Shown: in pieces, positions 8,700-17,116 of the stretch | How positions within the stretch are numbered: position 1 is the stretch's first letter | Layout: every line of letters starts with the position of its first letter | From: Microbacterium enclense | Lineage (GTDB): Bacteria > Actinomycetota > Actinomycetes > Actinomycetales > Microbacteriaceae | Assembly: GCA_038182865.1 (NCBI GenBank) | Contig: CP116226.1 | Coordinates: 806,001-870,000, forward strand | Direction: 5' to 3' | DNA: 64,000 bases | The notes under the pieces: generated by a model | What the model was told of the DNA's origin: nothing | The model's database searches: none | The model's input: the letters and a program-made list of their open reading frames with translations, nothing else | Position numbers and translations under genes: made by a program

Positions 8700-9257
8700 A
8701 TGGCCCCGGCATCCGTTCTCTCCACTCGCGTGCTGCTGGTCTGCGCGGCGATCGGGGTGGGAACGGGGATTCTCGGCGGGGCAGCCGGATGGCTGACCCT
8801 CGCGGTGCTCGCGGGAGCGCCCTGGGCGTACGGTCTCGTGCTCGGGTCGCACGTGCTGCCGGGGATCATCGCCCAGCAGGTGGTTCGCCGCGCCTGGGTC
8901 GCGCTCGTCACCCACGTGCTCGCGGCCCTCGTCGCCAGCGCGATGGCCCCGCAGTGGACCTTCCGCTTCCTCGGGACGGCGCTGCTCATCGGCGGCATCC
9001 AGGAGGGGGTCGCCGCCCTCACTCGGTACCGCGTCTGGGCGGCGGCACGCTTCTTCATCTCGGCGGTCATCGTCGGCATCGTGATCGCTGTGCCGGTGTG
9101 GTTCGCGGGCGACATCGCGAGCCTCGCCCCCGTCGCCCGGGTCGCCGCGGTGGTGATCAGCATCCTCGGTCCGGTGGTGTGGACCGCCGTCGGCCTCGGC
9201 ATCGGCTCCGGTCTGCGCGGTGCGGGCGTCGCCCGCGGTCTCTCGACGCCGAGATGA
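8700..9257 (+). CDS. ykoE: ECF transporter substrate-binding (S) component, YkoE-like
   Basis: 185 residues with five or six hydrophobic helices. The stretch LPGIIAQQVVRRAW and then FLGTALLIGGIQEGVAALTR resembles YkoE-type S components. Yko systems import hydroxymethylpyrimidine/thiamine precursors, so that is the likely substrate. The next genes encode the double ATPase and the transmembrane T component, completing the module. No TPP riboswitch is visible upstream, so thiamine control is unproven. The ATG at 8700 is chosen at the start of the first membrane segment. Confidence 0.78.
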   Translation: MAPASVLSTRVLLVCAAIGVGTGILGGAAGWLTLAVLAGAPWAYGLVLGSHVLPGIIAQQVVRRAWVALVTHVLAALVASAMAPQWTFRFLGTALLIGGIQEGVAALTRYRVWAAARFFISAVIVGIVIAVPVWFAGDIASLAPVARVAAVVISILGPVVWTAVGLGIGSGLRGAGVARGLSTPR

Positions 9258-9319
9258 GCGCGAGCCCCGCGAGTTAGGGTCGGCTAAGTTGGGGCGTACG
9301 CGCTCCCGAGGATGCACCC

Positions 9320-11056
9320 GTGACAACTCGCCCCCACCCCGTCGCCGCGCCCGCAGCAGGTGACACCGACGCGCTGCTGAGCCTGCGCGCGGTGTCGATC
9401 ACGCACCTCGAGGCCGCCGTCGCGACCCCGTCGGAGGTGAGCTTCGACGTCCGTCCCGGCGAGGTCGTGCTGCTCCTCGGCCCGAGCGGTTCGGGCAAGT
9501 CGACGCTCGCTCTCGCGATGAACGGCCTCATCCCGCACGCGGTCCCCGCCACCGTCGAGGGCGATATCCGCGTGGGCGGAACGGATGCGGCCACCGCCGC
9601 CGTCGCCGAGCTCGCGACCACGGTGGGAATGGTCTTCCAGGATCCCGACGCCCAGCTCATCACCGGCACCCTCCTCGATGAGGTCGCTTTCGGCCCCGAG
9701 AACCTGAAGCTCCCCGTCGAGGCGGTGCTCGCCCGCGCCGAGTCGGCGCTTCGACGGGTGGGATTGTGGGACCGGCGGCACGAGTCCCCCGACGTGCTGT
9801 CGGGCGGCGGTCGGCAGCGTCTCGCCATCGCGTGCGCTCTCGCGATGGGATCGCCGGTGCTCGTCCTCGACGAGCCCACCGCCAACCTCGATCCGCGCGG
9901 CGTCGATGACGTGTACGCGGCGCTGCGCGACGTCGTCGACGAGGGCGATCGCGCGATCGTCCTCGTCGAGCACAATCTCGACGCGGCGGTCGGGCTCGTC
10001 GACCGCGTGATCGTGCTGGACGCGAGCGGATGCCTCGTCGCCGACGGGTCCATCGACGCCGTGCTGCGCGGGCGCGCCGCCGACCTCCACGCGCTCGGGG
10101 TCTGGCTGCCCACGGCGACGCTCGCAGCACTTCGCCTCCGGCGCCTCGGCTTCACGTTCGACCGGCTTCCGCTCACCCCCGCCGAACTGCACGCGGCCCT
10201 GGAAGGGGCCGCGCCTCGGGTGGTGGCATCCGTCCCGCGGGTGCCGGGTCGACGTGCCGGTGATCCTCTCGTCCGCATCGAGGGGCTTCGACTGTCGCGC
10301 GGGCGAACGCCGGTGCTGCACGGCATCGACCTCGAGATCGCCCGGGGCGAGTTCGTCGCCGTCGTGGGGGCGAACGGCGCGGGCAAGACGACACTGGTGC
10401 AGGCGATCGCGGGGGTGCTGCGGCCCCCGCGTGGTGCCGTCCGCGTCGACGGTCTCGACGTGCGCCGAGCAGACCCGCGGGTGCTCGCGCGGCACGTGGG
10501 ATTCGTCTTCCAGAACCCCGAGCACCAGTTCATCGCCACGACGGTGTTCGACGAGATCGCGCACGGCCTGCGGCGACAGCGTCTCGACGGCGACGAGGTG
10601 CGGCGTCGCACCGACGACCTGCTGGCCCGCTTCGGCCTCGCCGACAAGGCCGGAGTGCACCCGTTCCTGCTCTCGGGCGGGCAGAAGCGCCGCCTGTCGG
10701 TGGGCACCGCCCTCGTCGGGGGCGCGGAGCTGCTCGTGCTCGACGAACCGACCTTCGGGCAGGATCGCGCGCGCGCCGACGAACTGCTCTCGCTCCTGGA
10801 CGATCTGCGCGCGGGGGGCACGACGATCCTCATCGTGACCCACGACATGCAGGTGGTCGCCGAGCACGCCGACCGCGTGCTCGTCGTCGACGACGGACGC
10901 CTCGCGGCCGACGGCCCCGTCGCCGAGGTGTTCGCCGACGAGGCCCTGATCGACCGCGTGGGGCTTCGGCCCCCGCCGCTGCGCGAGGCGTTCTCGGGGA
11001 TCCCGGGGCTCTCGACGGTTGCCCGTCTCCGCGACCTTCCCGAGGTGCGCGCGTGA
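9320..11056 (+). CDS. ykoD: ECF transporter energy-coupling ATPase, two fused ABC domains
   Basis: 578 residues. The first domain has Walker A GPSGSGKST (about 54-62), an atypical signature LSGGGRQRLAIA and Walker B LVLDEPTANLD. The second has Walker A GANGAGKTT (near 351), signature LSGGQKRRLSVG and LLVLDEPTFGQD. Fused EcfA1-A2 ATPases are usual in actinobacterial and YkoD systems. It powers uptake with the S and T components either side. The GTG at 9320 is the first plausible start. The stop overlaps the T-component start (GTGA). Confidence 0.92.
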   Translation: MTTRPHPVAAPAAGDTDALLSLRAVSITHLEAAVATPSEVSFDVRPGEVVLLLGPSGSGKSTLALAMNGLIPHAVPATVEGDIRVGGTDAATAAVAELATTVGMVFQDPDAQLITGTLLDEVAFGPENLKLPVEAVLARAESALRRVGLWDRRHESPDVLSGGGRQRLAIACALAMGSPVLVLDEPTANLDPRGVDDVYAALRDVVDEGDRAIVLVEHNLDAAVGLVDRVIVLDASGCLVADGSIDAVLRGRAADLHALGVWLPTATLAALRLRRLGFTFDRLPLTPAELHAALEGAAPRVVASVPRVPGRRAGDPLVRIEGLRLSRGRTPVLHGIDLEIARGEFVAVVGANGAGKTTLVQAIAGVLRPPRGAVRVDGLDVRRADPRVLARHVGFVFQNPEHQFIATTVFDEIAHGLRRQRLDGDEVRRRTDDLLARFGLADKAGVHPFLLSGGQKRRLSVGTALVGGAELLVLDEPTFGQDRARADELLSLLDDLRAGGTTILIVTHDMQVVAEHADRVLVVDDGRLAADGPVAEVFADEALIDRVGLRPPPLREAFSGIPGLSTVARLRDLPEVRA

Positions 11057-11850
11057 CCGCCGCGATCGCGACGGCCACCCCCGCCGCGGCGCGCGCGCCC
11101 CGGTTCCTCTCGGTGCTCAACCCGCTCGCGAAGTTCGCCGCCCCCGCACCCGCGATGATCGCGCTCGTCTTCGTGCGGGACCTCTCGACCCCCCTGGTGT
11201 TCCTCGCACTCGCCTACGCCCTCCTGCTGCTCGGCGCGCGTCTCACGCCCCGGGCAGCCGGCATCCTGTTCGCCCTGATCCCGGTCGCCGTGGTGATCGT
11301 CAGCCTGGGTTTCGCGCTCTGGATCGATCCGGCCCGCGTGGCCGGGACACCCGAGGTCGTCCGCCTCGGCGGGTGGGCGCTGACCGTGGGAGCGCTGAAG
11401 ATCGGTCTGGCCACAGGTCTGCGTCTCGCCGCGATCATGGCTCTCGCCTTCATCGGTGGTCTGACGACCGAGGGGACCGATCTCGTGCGCGCACTCGTGC
11501 AGCAGCTGCGTCTGCCGTACCGGATCGGGTACGCGGCCCTCGCCGCCATCCGTTTCGTCCCGCGTTTCGGACACGAGCTCGCCGTCATCCGCCAGGCGCA
11601 CCGGGTGCGCGGCGCCCGCGGCGGGGTGGTGTCCGCGCCGGCGAGGTGGGCCGGGTACGTCGTCCCGCTGCTGGCCGGGGCGATCCGTCACGCCGAACGC
11701 GTCGCCCTGGCGATGGATGCCCGCGCCTTCGGCGCGCACCCCGACCGCACGGAACGGCACCTCGTCCCGTGGCGTCGACGCGACACGGTGTTCGTGACGG
11801 CGTTCTGGGTGGTGTCGGTCGTGGTGTTCGTGGTGCTGCGGCCGTTCTGA
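11053..11850 (+). CDS. ykoC: ECF transporter transmembrane (T) component, CbiQ family
   Basis: 265 residues with a GTG start overlapping the ATPase stop. Several hydrophobic helices are followed by the family coupling motifs ALAAIRFVPRFGHELAVIR and an AMDARAFGA block, which match the Ala-Arg-Gly-type coupling helices that contact the ATPases. It completes the S-A-T set starting at 8700. Confidence 0.9.
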   Translation: MTAAIATATPAAARAPRFLSVLNPLAKFAAPAPAMIALVFVRDLSTPLVFLALAYALLLLGARLTPRAAGILFALIPVAVVIVSLGFALWIDPARVAGTPEVVRLGGWALTVGALKIGLATGLRLAAIMALAFIGGLTTEGTDLVRALVQQLRLPYRIGYAALAAIRFVPRFGHELAVIRQAHRVRGARGGVVSAPARWAGYVVPLLAGAIRHAERVALAMDARAFGAHPDRTERHLVPWRRRDTVFVTAFWVVSVVVFVVLRPF

Positions 11851-11929
11851 CCCGCCGACACGGCCGTTCCCGCGCGCCCGGGGCTGTGGCATCCGTCGCC
11901 CTAGACTCGGGAAAAATCGAGGAGAATCC

Positions 11930-13168
11930 ATGCCCCGGCGCCGTCGCACCGTCGCGCAACACGCTCAGCTGCGCTCCCCTCATCCTTTGAGCCAGCTCGC
12001 CAAAGTCCTCGCTGTCGCCGTCACGGTCGTGCTCGTCGCCGTCGCCGGCGTCGCGGCGTACACCGCCGCCGATCTGACCTCGGACTACGTCGCCGAAGCC
12101 GTGGTCGTCGAGAACCAGCCGCCCGTCCCGCCCGACCTCGGTCAGCTCGAGGGCGGTGTCAACATGATGGTGGTCGGTATCGACGCCTGCGAAGAGAACC
12201 TGAATGCGCTCTTCGGCGAGCGCTGCGAGGGCCCGGATGCCGAGGGCCAGCTGAACGACGTCAACATCCTGCTGCACATCTCCGACGCCCCGCGCCGGGT
12301 CACGGTCGTGTCGTTCCCGCGCGACCTGCTCTTCGAGGCGCCCGCGTGCGACACCCCGGACGGGGACCGATGGGGCGGCGGCTACGTGCAGATCAACGAG
12401 ATCTACTCCTACGGCGGCCTCTCGTGCGTGATGACGGCGATCTCCGACATGAGCGGGCAGTCCGTGCAGTTCGGCGCGATGGTGACCTTCGGCGGAGTGA
12501 TCGAGATCACGAACGCGATCGGCGGCGTCGAGATCTGTCTCGCCAGCCCCATGCGCGACGAGTACACCGCGATCGACTGGCCCGCCGGCCCGCGCACGAT
12601 CCAGGGATACGAGGCCCTGCAGTTCTTGCGCACGCGCTACGGCGTCGGCGGAAGCGACCTCGCCCGCATCAGCAACCAGCAGCAGTACATGTCACGCCTG
12701 GCCCGCAAACTCGTCAGCGAGGAGGTGCTGTCGAACCCCGCGACGGTGTTCCGGCTGGCATCCACGGGTCTGCGCAATGTCACGCCGACGCAGAGTCTCA
12801 CCAATCCGCTCACGCTCGTGCAGATTGCGTCGGCGGTCAAAGACGTGCCCTTCGACGACATCGTGTTCGTGCAGTACCCCACCGTCGAGGCCAGCACGGA
12901 CGCCGATCGTGTGGAGCCGAACTACTCCGCGGCGCAGGTGCTGTGGGACGCCCTCGCGGCGAATCAGGGCATCGAGGTCACGGGCGATGTCGGGGCCAAC
13001 GACGGCGTCGTCGCCCAGCCCACCCCGGGCGAGACGGCGACGCCCGCCGAGACCCCCGAGATCGAACCGGGAACAGTCGACCCGACGACGGGAGCCGTTG
13101 CACTTCCCGAGTCGATCACCGGGTCGACCGCCGCGCAGCAGACCTGCAGCAACGGCGTCGTGAACTGA
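11930..13168 (+). CDS. LytR-CpsA-Psr (LCP) family cell-wall glycopolymer ligase
   Basis: 412 residues. One N-terminal membrane helix (about 25-45) precedes an extracellular LCP domain. Recognisable residues are VVSFPRDLL (arginine binding the pyrophosphate), and RTRYGVGGSDLARISNQQQYM (second arginine pair) near residue 240. LCP enzymes transfer wall polymers such as teichoic acid or arabinogalactan-like glycans to peptidoglycan. The C-terminal about 70 residues are Pro/Thr/Glu-rich. GAGGAG precedes the ATG at 11930. The convergent carboxypeptidase gene ends 12 bases away. Confidence 0.93.
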   Translation: MPRRRRTVAQHAQLRSPHPLSQLAKVLAVAVTVVLVAVAGVAAYTAADLTSDYVAEAVVVENQPPVPPDLGQLEGGVNMMVVGIDACEENLNALFGERCEGPDAEGQLNDVNILLHISDAPRRVTVVSFPRDLLFEAPACDTPDGDRWGGGYVQINEIYSYGGLSCVMTAISDMSGQSVQFGAMVTFGGVIEITNAIGGVEICLASPMRDEYTAIDWPAGPRTIQGYEALQFLRTRYGVGGSDLARISNQQQYMSRLARKLVSEEVLSNPATVFRLASTGLRNVTPTQSLTNPLTLVQIASAVKDVPFDDIVFVQYPTVEASTDADRVEPNYSAAQVLWDALAANQGIEVTGDVGANDGVVAQPTPGETATPAETPEIEPGTVDPTTGAVALPESITGSTAAQQTCSNGVVN

Positions 13169-13180
13169 GGAACCCGGGTC

Positions 13181-14338
13181 TCAATAGGTGGGCGCAGCCG
13201 GCAGACCGAAGAACTCCTCGAGGGTCGTGTAGCCGCCGTCGTGGTACGCCTGCGCGAGTTCGGGACCGATGTAGCGCAGGTGCCAGGCCTCGGGCTCGTA
13301 CCCCGACACGTCCTCGCGACCCTCGACGTAGCGGGTGACGAAGCCGTACTCCCACGCGTGATCGCGGACCCATGCGCCCTGCGACGAGCCGGCGACGTCG
13401 TCGAGCGTTCCGCACGAGCCTCGACACGGCACGATGTCGACGGCGAGACCCGACTGGTGCTCGCTGAACCCCGCCCGGGCGCTCTCGCGGTCTGCGGCCT
13501 CGACTCCGCCTACCGCGACACGTCCGGCGTAGGTCTCCTGCTGCGTGGAGTACGAACGGAAGGCGCTGAGGTACCCGATCTCACCCGCTCCGGCGTCGTC
13601 GGCCGCCCGCACGAGGGTCGACAGGGCGTTCGCCGCCGACGACCGCATCGCACTCTGCTCCAGTGCTCGCACGCCGTCGGGCATGACGAGGTCGTCAGGG
13701 CGCCAGTCAACGGGGTCGTACGGCCTCTTCTTGTTCACGACGACCCATTGGTGCGTCGGATCGCTCAGCGACACACAGGGGGCGATACCGGATGCCACGG
13801 CGTCACGGAACGCGCCCCCGCCTCCGGCTGCGGCGATCGCCGCACCGTCGTCCTTCGACGCCAGGGCGGCCGTGAACGCCGGGTTGTCGCACGGCGTCGC
13901 GGCGGCGGGGGCCGCGGCGAGCTGAGGCACGGGGAGGCCTTCGGCCGGAACGGCCGGCGGCCCCTGGGCGACGGCCACCGCGTCGGGCGCGGCCGCGTTG
14001 ACCGAGCCCGTGGCATTTCGTCCGGCTCCCCCGGCGGCGAGACCCACGGCGGTGGCGCAGGCCGCGATCACCGCCACTCCCGCGACGGCCACGGCGACGC
14101 GGCGTCGCAGCAGCGCAGTGCCGAGGAGCGCGCGGCCCGGGATGGCGGGGCCTCGGCGCTCGCGCGGGCGACGGGTCTCGGATCGGCCCTGCGTGGGCGG
14201 TTCCTGGTACGTCGCGCGTCGGCTGCGCGTGGGCGCGGCCTCGGGGATCGCAAGAGCCGCCGTCGCCTGACGCTCGGCCTCCGCGCGCGCGGCGCGACGG
14301 GTCGGGAACGTCGGTTCGGTGGGGCTCATTCGTCCCAT
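13181..14338 (-). CDS. D-alanyl-D-alanine carboxypeptidase, VanY/M15 family, membrane anchored
   Basis: About 385 residues. A basic cytoplasmic N-terminus precedes one membrane helix (about 80-100) and an Ala/Pro linker, then an M15B peptidase domain. Zinc ligands are seen in GFSEHQSGLAVDIV (SxHxxGxAxD) and EAWHLRYIG. It trims D-Ala from peptidoglycan stem peptides outside the cell. The ATG at 14338 is chosen because GAGGG lies just upstream; the next ATG, three codons later, is an alternative. It faces the LCP gene. Confidence 0.9.
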   Translation of the reverse strand: MGRMSPTEPTFPTRRAARAEAERQATAALAIPEAAPTRSRRATYQEPPTQGRSETRRPRERRGPAIPGRALLGTALLRRRVAVAVAGVAVIAACATAVGLAAGGAGRNATGSVNAAAPDAVAVAQGPPAVPAEGLPVPQLAAAPAAATPCDNPAFTAALASKDDGAAIAAAGGGGAFRDAVASGIAPCVSLSDPTHQWVVVNKKRPYDPVDWRPDDLVMPDGVRALEQSAMRSSAANALSTLVRAADDAGAGEIGYLSAFRSYSTQQETYAGRVAVGGVEAADRESARAGFSEHQSGLAVDIVPCRGSCGTLDDVAGSSQGAWVRDHAWEYGFVTRYVEGREDVSGYEPEAWHLRYIGPELAQAYHDGGYTTLEEFFGLPAAPTY

Positions 14339-14466
14339 TGTCCCTCGGGTCCTCATCGGGGTCGAGTCGGAGCGCACCTCGCTCGGCGAATCCTCGGTTG
14401 CGTGGTGACGTCGCCGCAGCCACGCTGGGGAGGATGCGGCACGCCCCCCCGGGAGAGGAAACGACA

Positions 14467-15936
14467 ATGCTCGACGACGATGATCACGAGCTGATGCGGG
14501 TCGTCGGCCGATACCTCAAGCGTGTCGAACGGCTCACCGCGACAGAGGCGGCCACGGACCGCACGCCCCTCGGCGTCGCGATCGGCGAGCACCTGGGCGT
14601 GGATGCCGCCTCGGTACCGGTCCTGACCGAAGCGGTGCCCGCGCACCGTCTGGTCGATGCCGACATCGCACTCGACGACCTGATGACGCGAAGCGGGGGG
14701 ACGCTCCTGGGCGTCACGGGAGGGGAGCAACGGTTCCACTCATCGGTCGCCGATCTCATCAGCAATGCCTACGCCCACTTCTCCCCCGGACCCGTCTCCT
14801 CCGAGATGCGCGCGACGGGGCCGGGTACCGAGCGACGCGTCGTCTCGTTCGGCGTGCGTCTGTTGCACGTCGGAGGGCAGCCTGTCGCGATCGTGCAGCG
14901 AGGCGCGTCGCCGCGCCACGGCGAGTCGACCGCGCGGCTCGAGGTGCTGAGTCCCGACCAGGACGCCGCGACGGCCGTCATCGCTGAGCTGCGCCGACTG
15001 ATGGTCGACAAGAGCGTGCTCCGGGGCCGCGTGCTCTCCTTCGTACCGACCGAGTACGGCTCGGATGCCGGCGCGACGTTCCTCGAGCGCCCCGAGGTGC
15101 GGGCCGACGACATCGTGCTCGAGGACGGCGTGCTCGAGCGGGTGGTCGGCCATGTCGTCGGGGTGGGCGAGCACCGCGACACGCTGCGCGCCGCCGGCCA
15201 GCACCTCAAGCGCGGGGTTCTGCTGTACGGGCCGCCGGGCACCGGCAAGACGCTCACGGTGCGCCATCTCCTCTCCCTCACACCCGAGACCACTGCCGTC
15301 GTGCTGACAGGCTCCAGCATCCGGTTCATCGCGGCCGCAGCCGAGATCGCCCGCACGTTCCCGCCGTCGCTCGTGGTGCTGGAAGACATCGACCTCGTCG
15401 CCGCCGACCGCGGGTACTCGCCCCAGCCGATCCTCTTCGAGGTGCTGGATGCGCTCGACGGGCTCGAGGCCGACGCCGACGTGGCCTTCGTCATGACGAC
15501 CAACCACGTCCACATCCTCGAGGAGGCGCTGGCCGCGCGTCCCGGCCGCGTCGACCTCGGCGTCGAGATCCCCCTTCCCGGACTCGACGCACGCCGACGC
15601 CTGTTCCGGCGGTACGCGGCCGACCTGCCGCTGTCGGATGAGGCTCTGGATGCCGCTGCCGCCCGCGCCGAGGGAACCACGGGCTCCTTCGCGAAAGAGC
15701 TCCTCCGACGCACCGTCCTGATCGCCGCGGTGCGGGGTGACGGGGCCGCGGTGACCGACGCCGACCTGAAGACGGCGCTCGACGACCTGCTCTCGTCGGG
15801 TGCGGCCCTCACCCGACTGCTCTTGGGTGCGCGTGGTGGCGAGGGGCCCGATCACGTCGAGGTCCACCACGGCGCGTCGTACGAGCCGCGCTGGGGTGAG
15901 AAGTACGACGAACCGCCTTCCATTCTTGCCAAATAA
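14467..15936 (+). CDS. AAA+ ATPase of the CDC48/FtsH class
   Basis: 489 residues. The N-terminal 240 residues match no domain I recognise. The AAA domain has Walker A GPPGTGKT (about 255-262), Walker B VVLEDIDLVAADR (about 303), sensor-1 asparagine in MTTNHVHILE and an arginine-finger segment AARPGRVDLG. Such stand-alone actinobacterial AAA proteins are unfoldase-like; the substrate is unknown. GGAGAGGA lies ten bases before the ATG at 14467. It stops 24 bases before the radical SAM gene, with a LexA-like box between them. Confidence 0.88.
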   Translation: MLDDDDHELMRVVGRYLKRVERLTATEAATDRTPLGVAIGEHLGVDAASVPVLTEAVPAHRLVDADIALDDLMTRSGGTLLGVTGGEQRFHSSVADLISNAYAHFSPGPVSSEMRATGPGTERRVVSFGVRLLHVGGQPVAIVQRGASPRHGESTARLEVLSPDQDAATAVIAELRRLMVDKSVLRGRVLSFVPTEYGSDAGATFLERPEVRADDIVLEDGVLERVVGHVVGVGEHRDTLRAAGQHLKRGVLLYGPPGTGKTLTVRHLLSLTPETTAVVLTGSSIRFIAAAAEIARTFPPSLVVLEDIDLVAADRGYSPQPILFEVLDALDGLEADADVAFVMTTNHVHILEEALAARPGRVDLGVEIPLPGLDARRRLFRRYAADLPLSDEALDAAAARAEGTTGSFAKELLRRTVLIAAVRGDGAAVTDADLKTALDDLLSSGAALTRLLLGARGGEGPDHVEVHHGASYEPRWGEKYDEPPSILAK

Positions 15937-15952
15937 TAGAACGTGTGTTCGA
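15937..15952. promoter_or_regulatory. LexA (SOS) box-like operator
   Basis: TAGAAC-GTGT-GTTCGA matches the actinobacterial LexA consensus TCGAAC-N4-GTTCGA at 11 of 12 fixed bases. It lies nine bases before the start of the Rv2578c-type gene, a position suited to repression. Binding is inferred from the match. Confidence 0.7.
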
Positions 15953-15960
15953 CTGAGTGC

Positions 15961-17064
15961 ATGAGGTGGCAGGGACAGCAACTGGGCGTGGACGACACCG
16001 CCGCGCTTCCCGGCATGGAGCGTATGGACGGGCTCGTCCGATCGGTGACCACCCCGGAGTTCGCGGGGATGACCTTTCACGAGGTGCTGTGCAAGAGCGC
16101 CCTGAACCGGGTGCCCGGCATGTCAGCCATGCCGTTCGACTGGACCGTGAACCCGTATCGGGGCTGCACGCACGCCTGCTCGTACTGCTTCGCGCGGAAG
16201 ACCCACGAGTACCTCGACCTCGACTACGGCGCTGACTTCGACTCGCAGATCGTCGTGAAGGTCAATGTCGCCGAGGTGCTGCGCACCGAGCTGCAACGCG
16301 GGTCGTGGGCTCGGGAGCCCGTGATGCTCGGCACGAACACCGACCCGTACCAGCGGGCCGAGGGCCGCTACCGACTCATGCCCGGCATCATCGGGGCGCT
16401 GACCGAGACCCGGACGCCCTTCTCTGTCCTGACCAAAGGCACCCTCTTGCGGCGCGACCTCCCGCTGCTCACCGACGCCGCCCAGCAGGTGAAAGTGTCG
16501 CTCGCGATGTCGATCGCGGTCTTCGACGACACCCTGCAGCACTCGATCGAGCCCGGGACGCCGAGTGCCGACGCCCGCCTGGAGACCGTGCGGGCGGCGA
16601 CAGCGGCGGGGTTCCGCGTGACGGTCTTCCTCATGCCGATCCTGCCGCACCTGACCGATTCGGTCGCCGTTCTCGACGACGCCCTGGCCCGCATCCGCGC
16701 CGCGGGCGCCGCGCGCGTCGTCTACGGAGCGCTGCACCTGCGCCCGGGTGCGAAGCAGTGGTTCCTGCAGTGGCTCGAGAGGGAGCACCCGCACCTCGTG
16801 TCGTCGTATCGGGGTCTGTATCCGGGTGTCTCGGTCTCCGCACCGAAGGCGTATCGCACGTGGCTCGGCAAACGCATGCGGCCGCTTCTGCGGATGCATC
16901 GCCTCGACGGGTGGGACGAAGACGATCACCCCCGCGGCCGTCCGCAGCCGGGACTTGCCGCGCGCACCCCGCCCGCCAGCAGCCTCGGCCCCGTCCGCGG
17001 CACCGGGGTCGCGGCATCCACGAGACCGCGCGTCGCGCCGGCGAGCGAGCCGACCCTGTTCTGA
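15961..17064 (+). CDS. Rv2578c family radical SAM protein
   Basis: 367 residues. MRWQGQQL is the characteristic start of this actinobacterial family. The iron-sulfur cluster motif is CTHACSYC (residues about 68-75), followed by FARKTHEYL. It resembles spore photoproduct lyase-like radical SAM proteins, but the reaction is unknown. The last 40 residues are a low-complexity tail. The LexA-like box at 15937-15952 suggests DNA-damage induction; from memory, the mycobacterial relative has been linked to the LexA regulon. Confidence 0.9.
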   Translation: MRWQGQQLGVDDTAALPGMERMDGLVRSVTTPEFAGMTFHEVLCKSALNRVPGMSAMPFDWTVNPYRGCTHACSYCFARKTHEYLDLDYGADFDSQIVVKVNVAEVLRTELQRGSWAREPVMLGTNTDPYQRAEGRYRLMPGIIGALTETRTPFSVLTKGTLLRRDLPLLTDAAQQVKVSLAMSIAVFDDTLQHSIEPGTPSADARLETVRAATAAGFRVTVFLMPILPHLTDSVAVLDDALARIRAAGAARVVYGALHLRPGAKQWFLQWLEREHPHLVSSYRGLYPGVSVSAPKAYRTWLGKRMRPLLRMHRLDGWDEDDHPRGRPQPGLAARTPPASSLGPVRGTGVAASTRPRVAPASEPTLF

Positions 17065-17069
17065 ACGCC

Positions 17070-17102
17070 GAAACCCCCGCCGCGAGACGCGACGGGGGTT
17101 TC
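17070..17102. terminator. Bidirectional intrinsic terminator
   Basis: GAAACCCCCG (17070-17079) pairs with CGGGGGTTTC (17093-17102) around a 13-base loop, giving A and T ends on both sides. It sits between the convergent radical SAM and helicase genes and can serve both. Confidence 0.88.
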
Positions 17103-17116
17103 GAGCACGGAGAGGC

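Noticed and set aside
9274..11949. Open frame of 891 codons antisense to the ECF genes
   Set aside because: Low-complexity Arg/Ser-rich translation opposite Walker-motif proteins.
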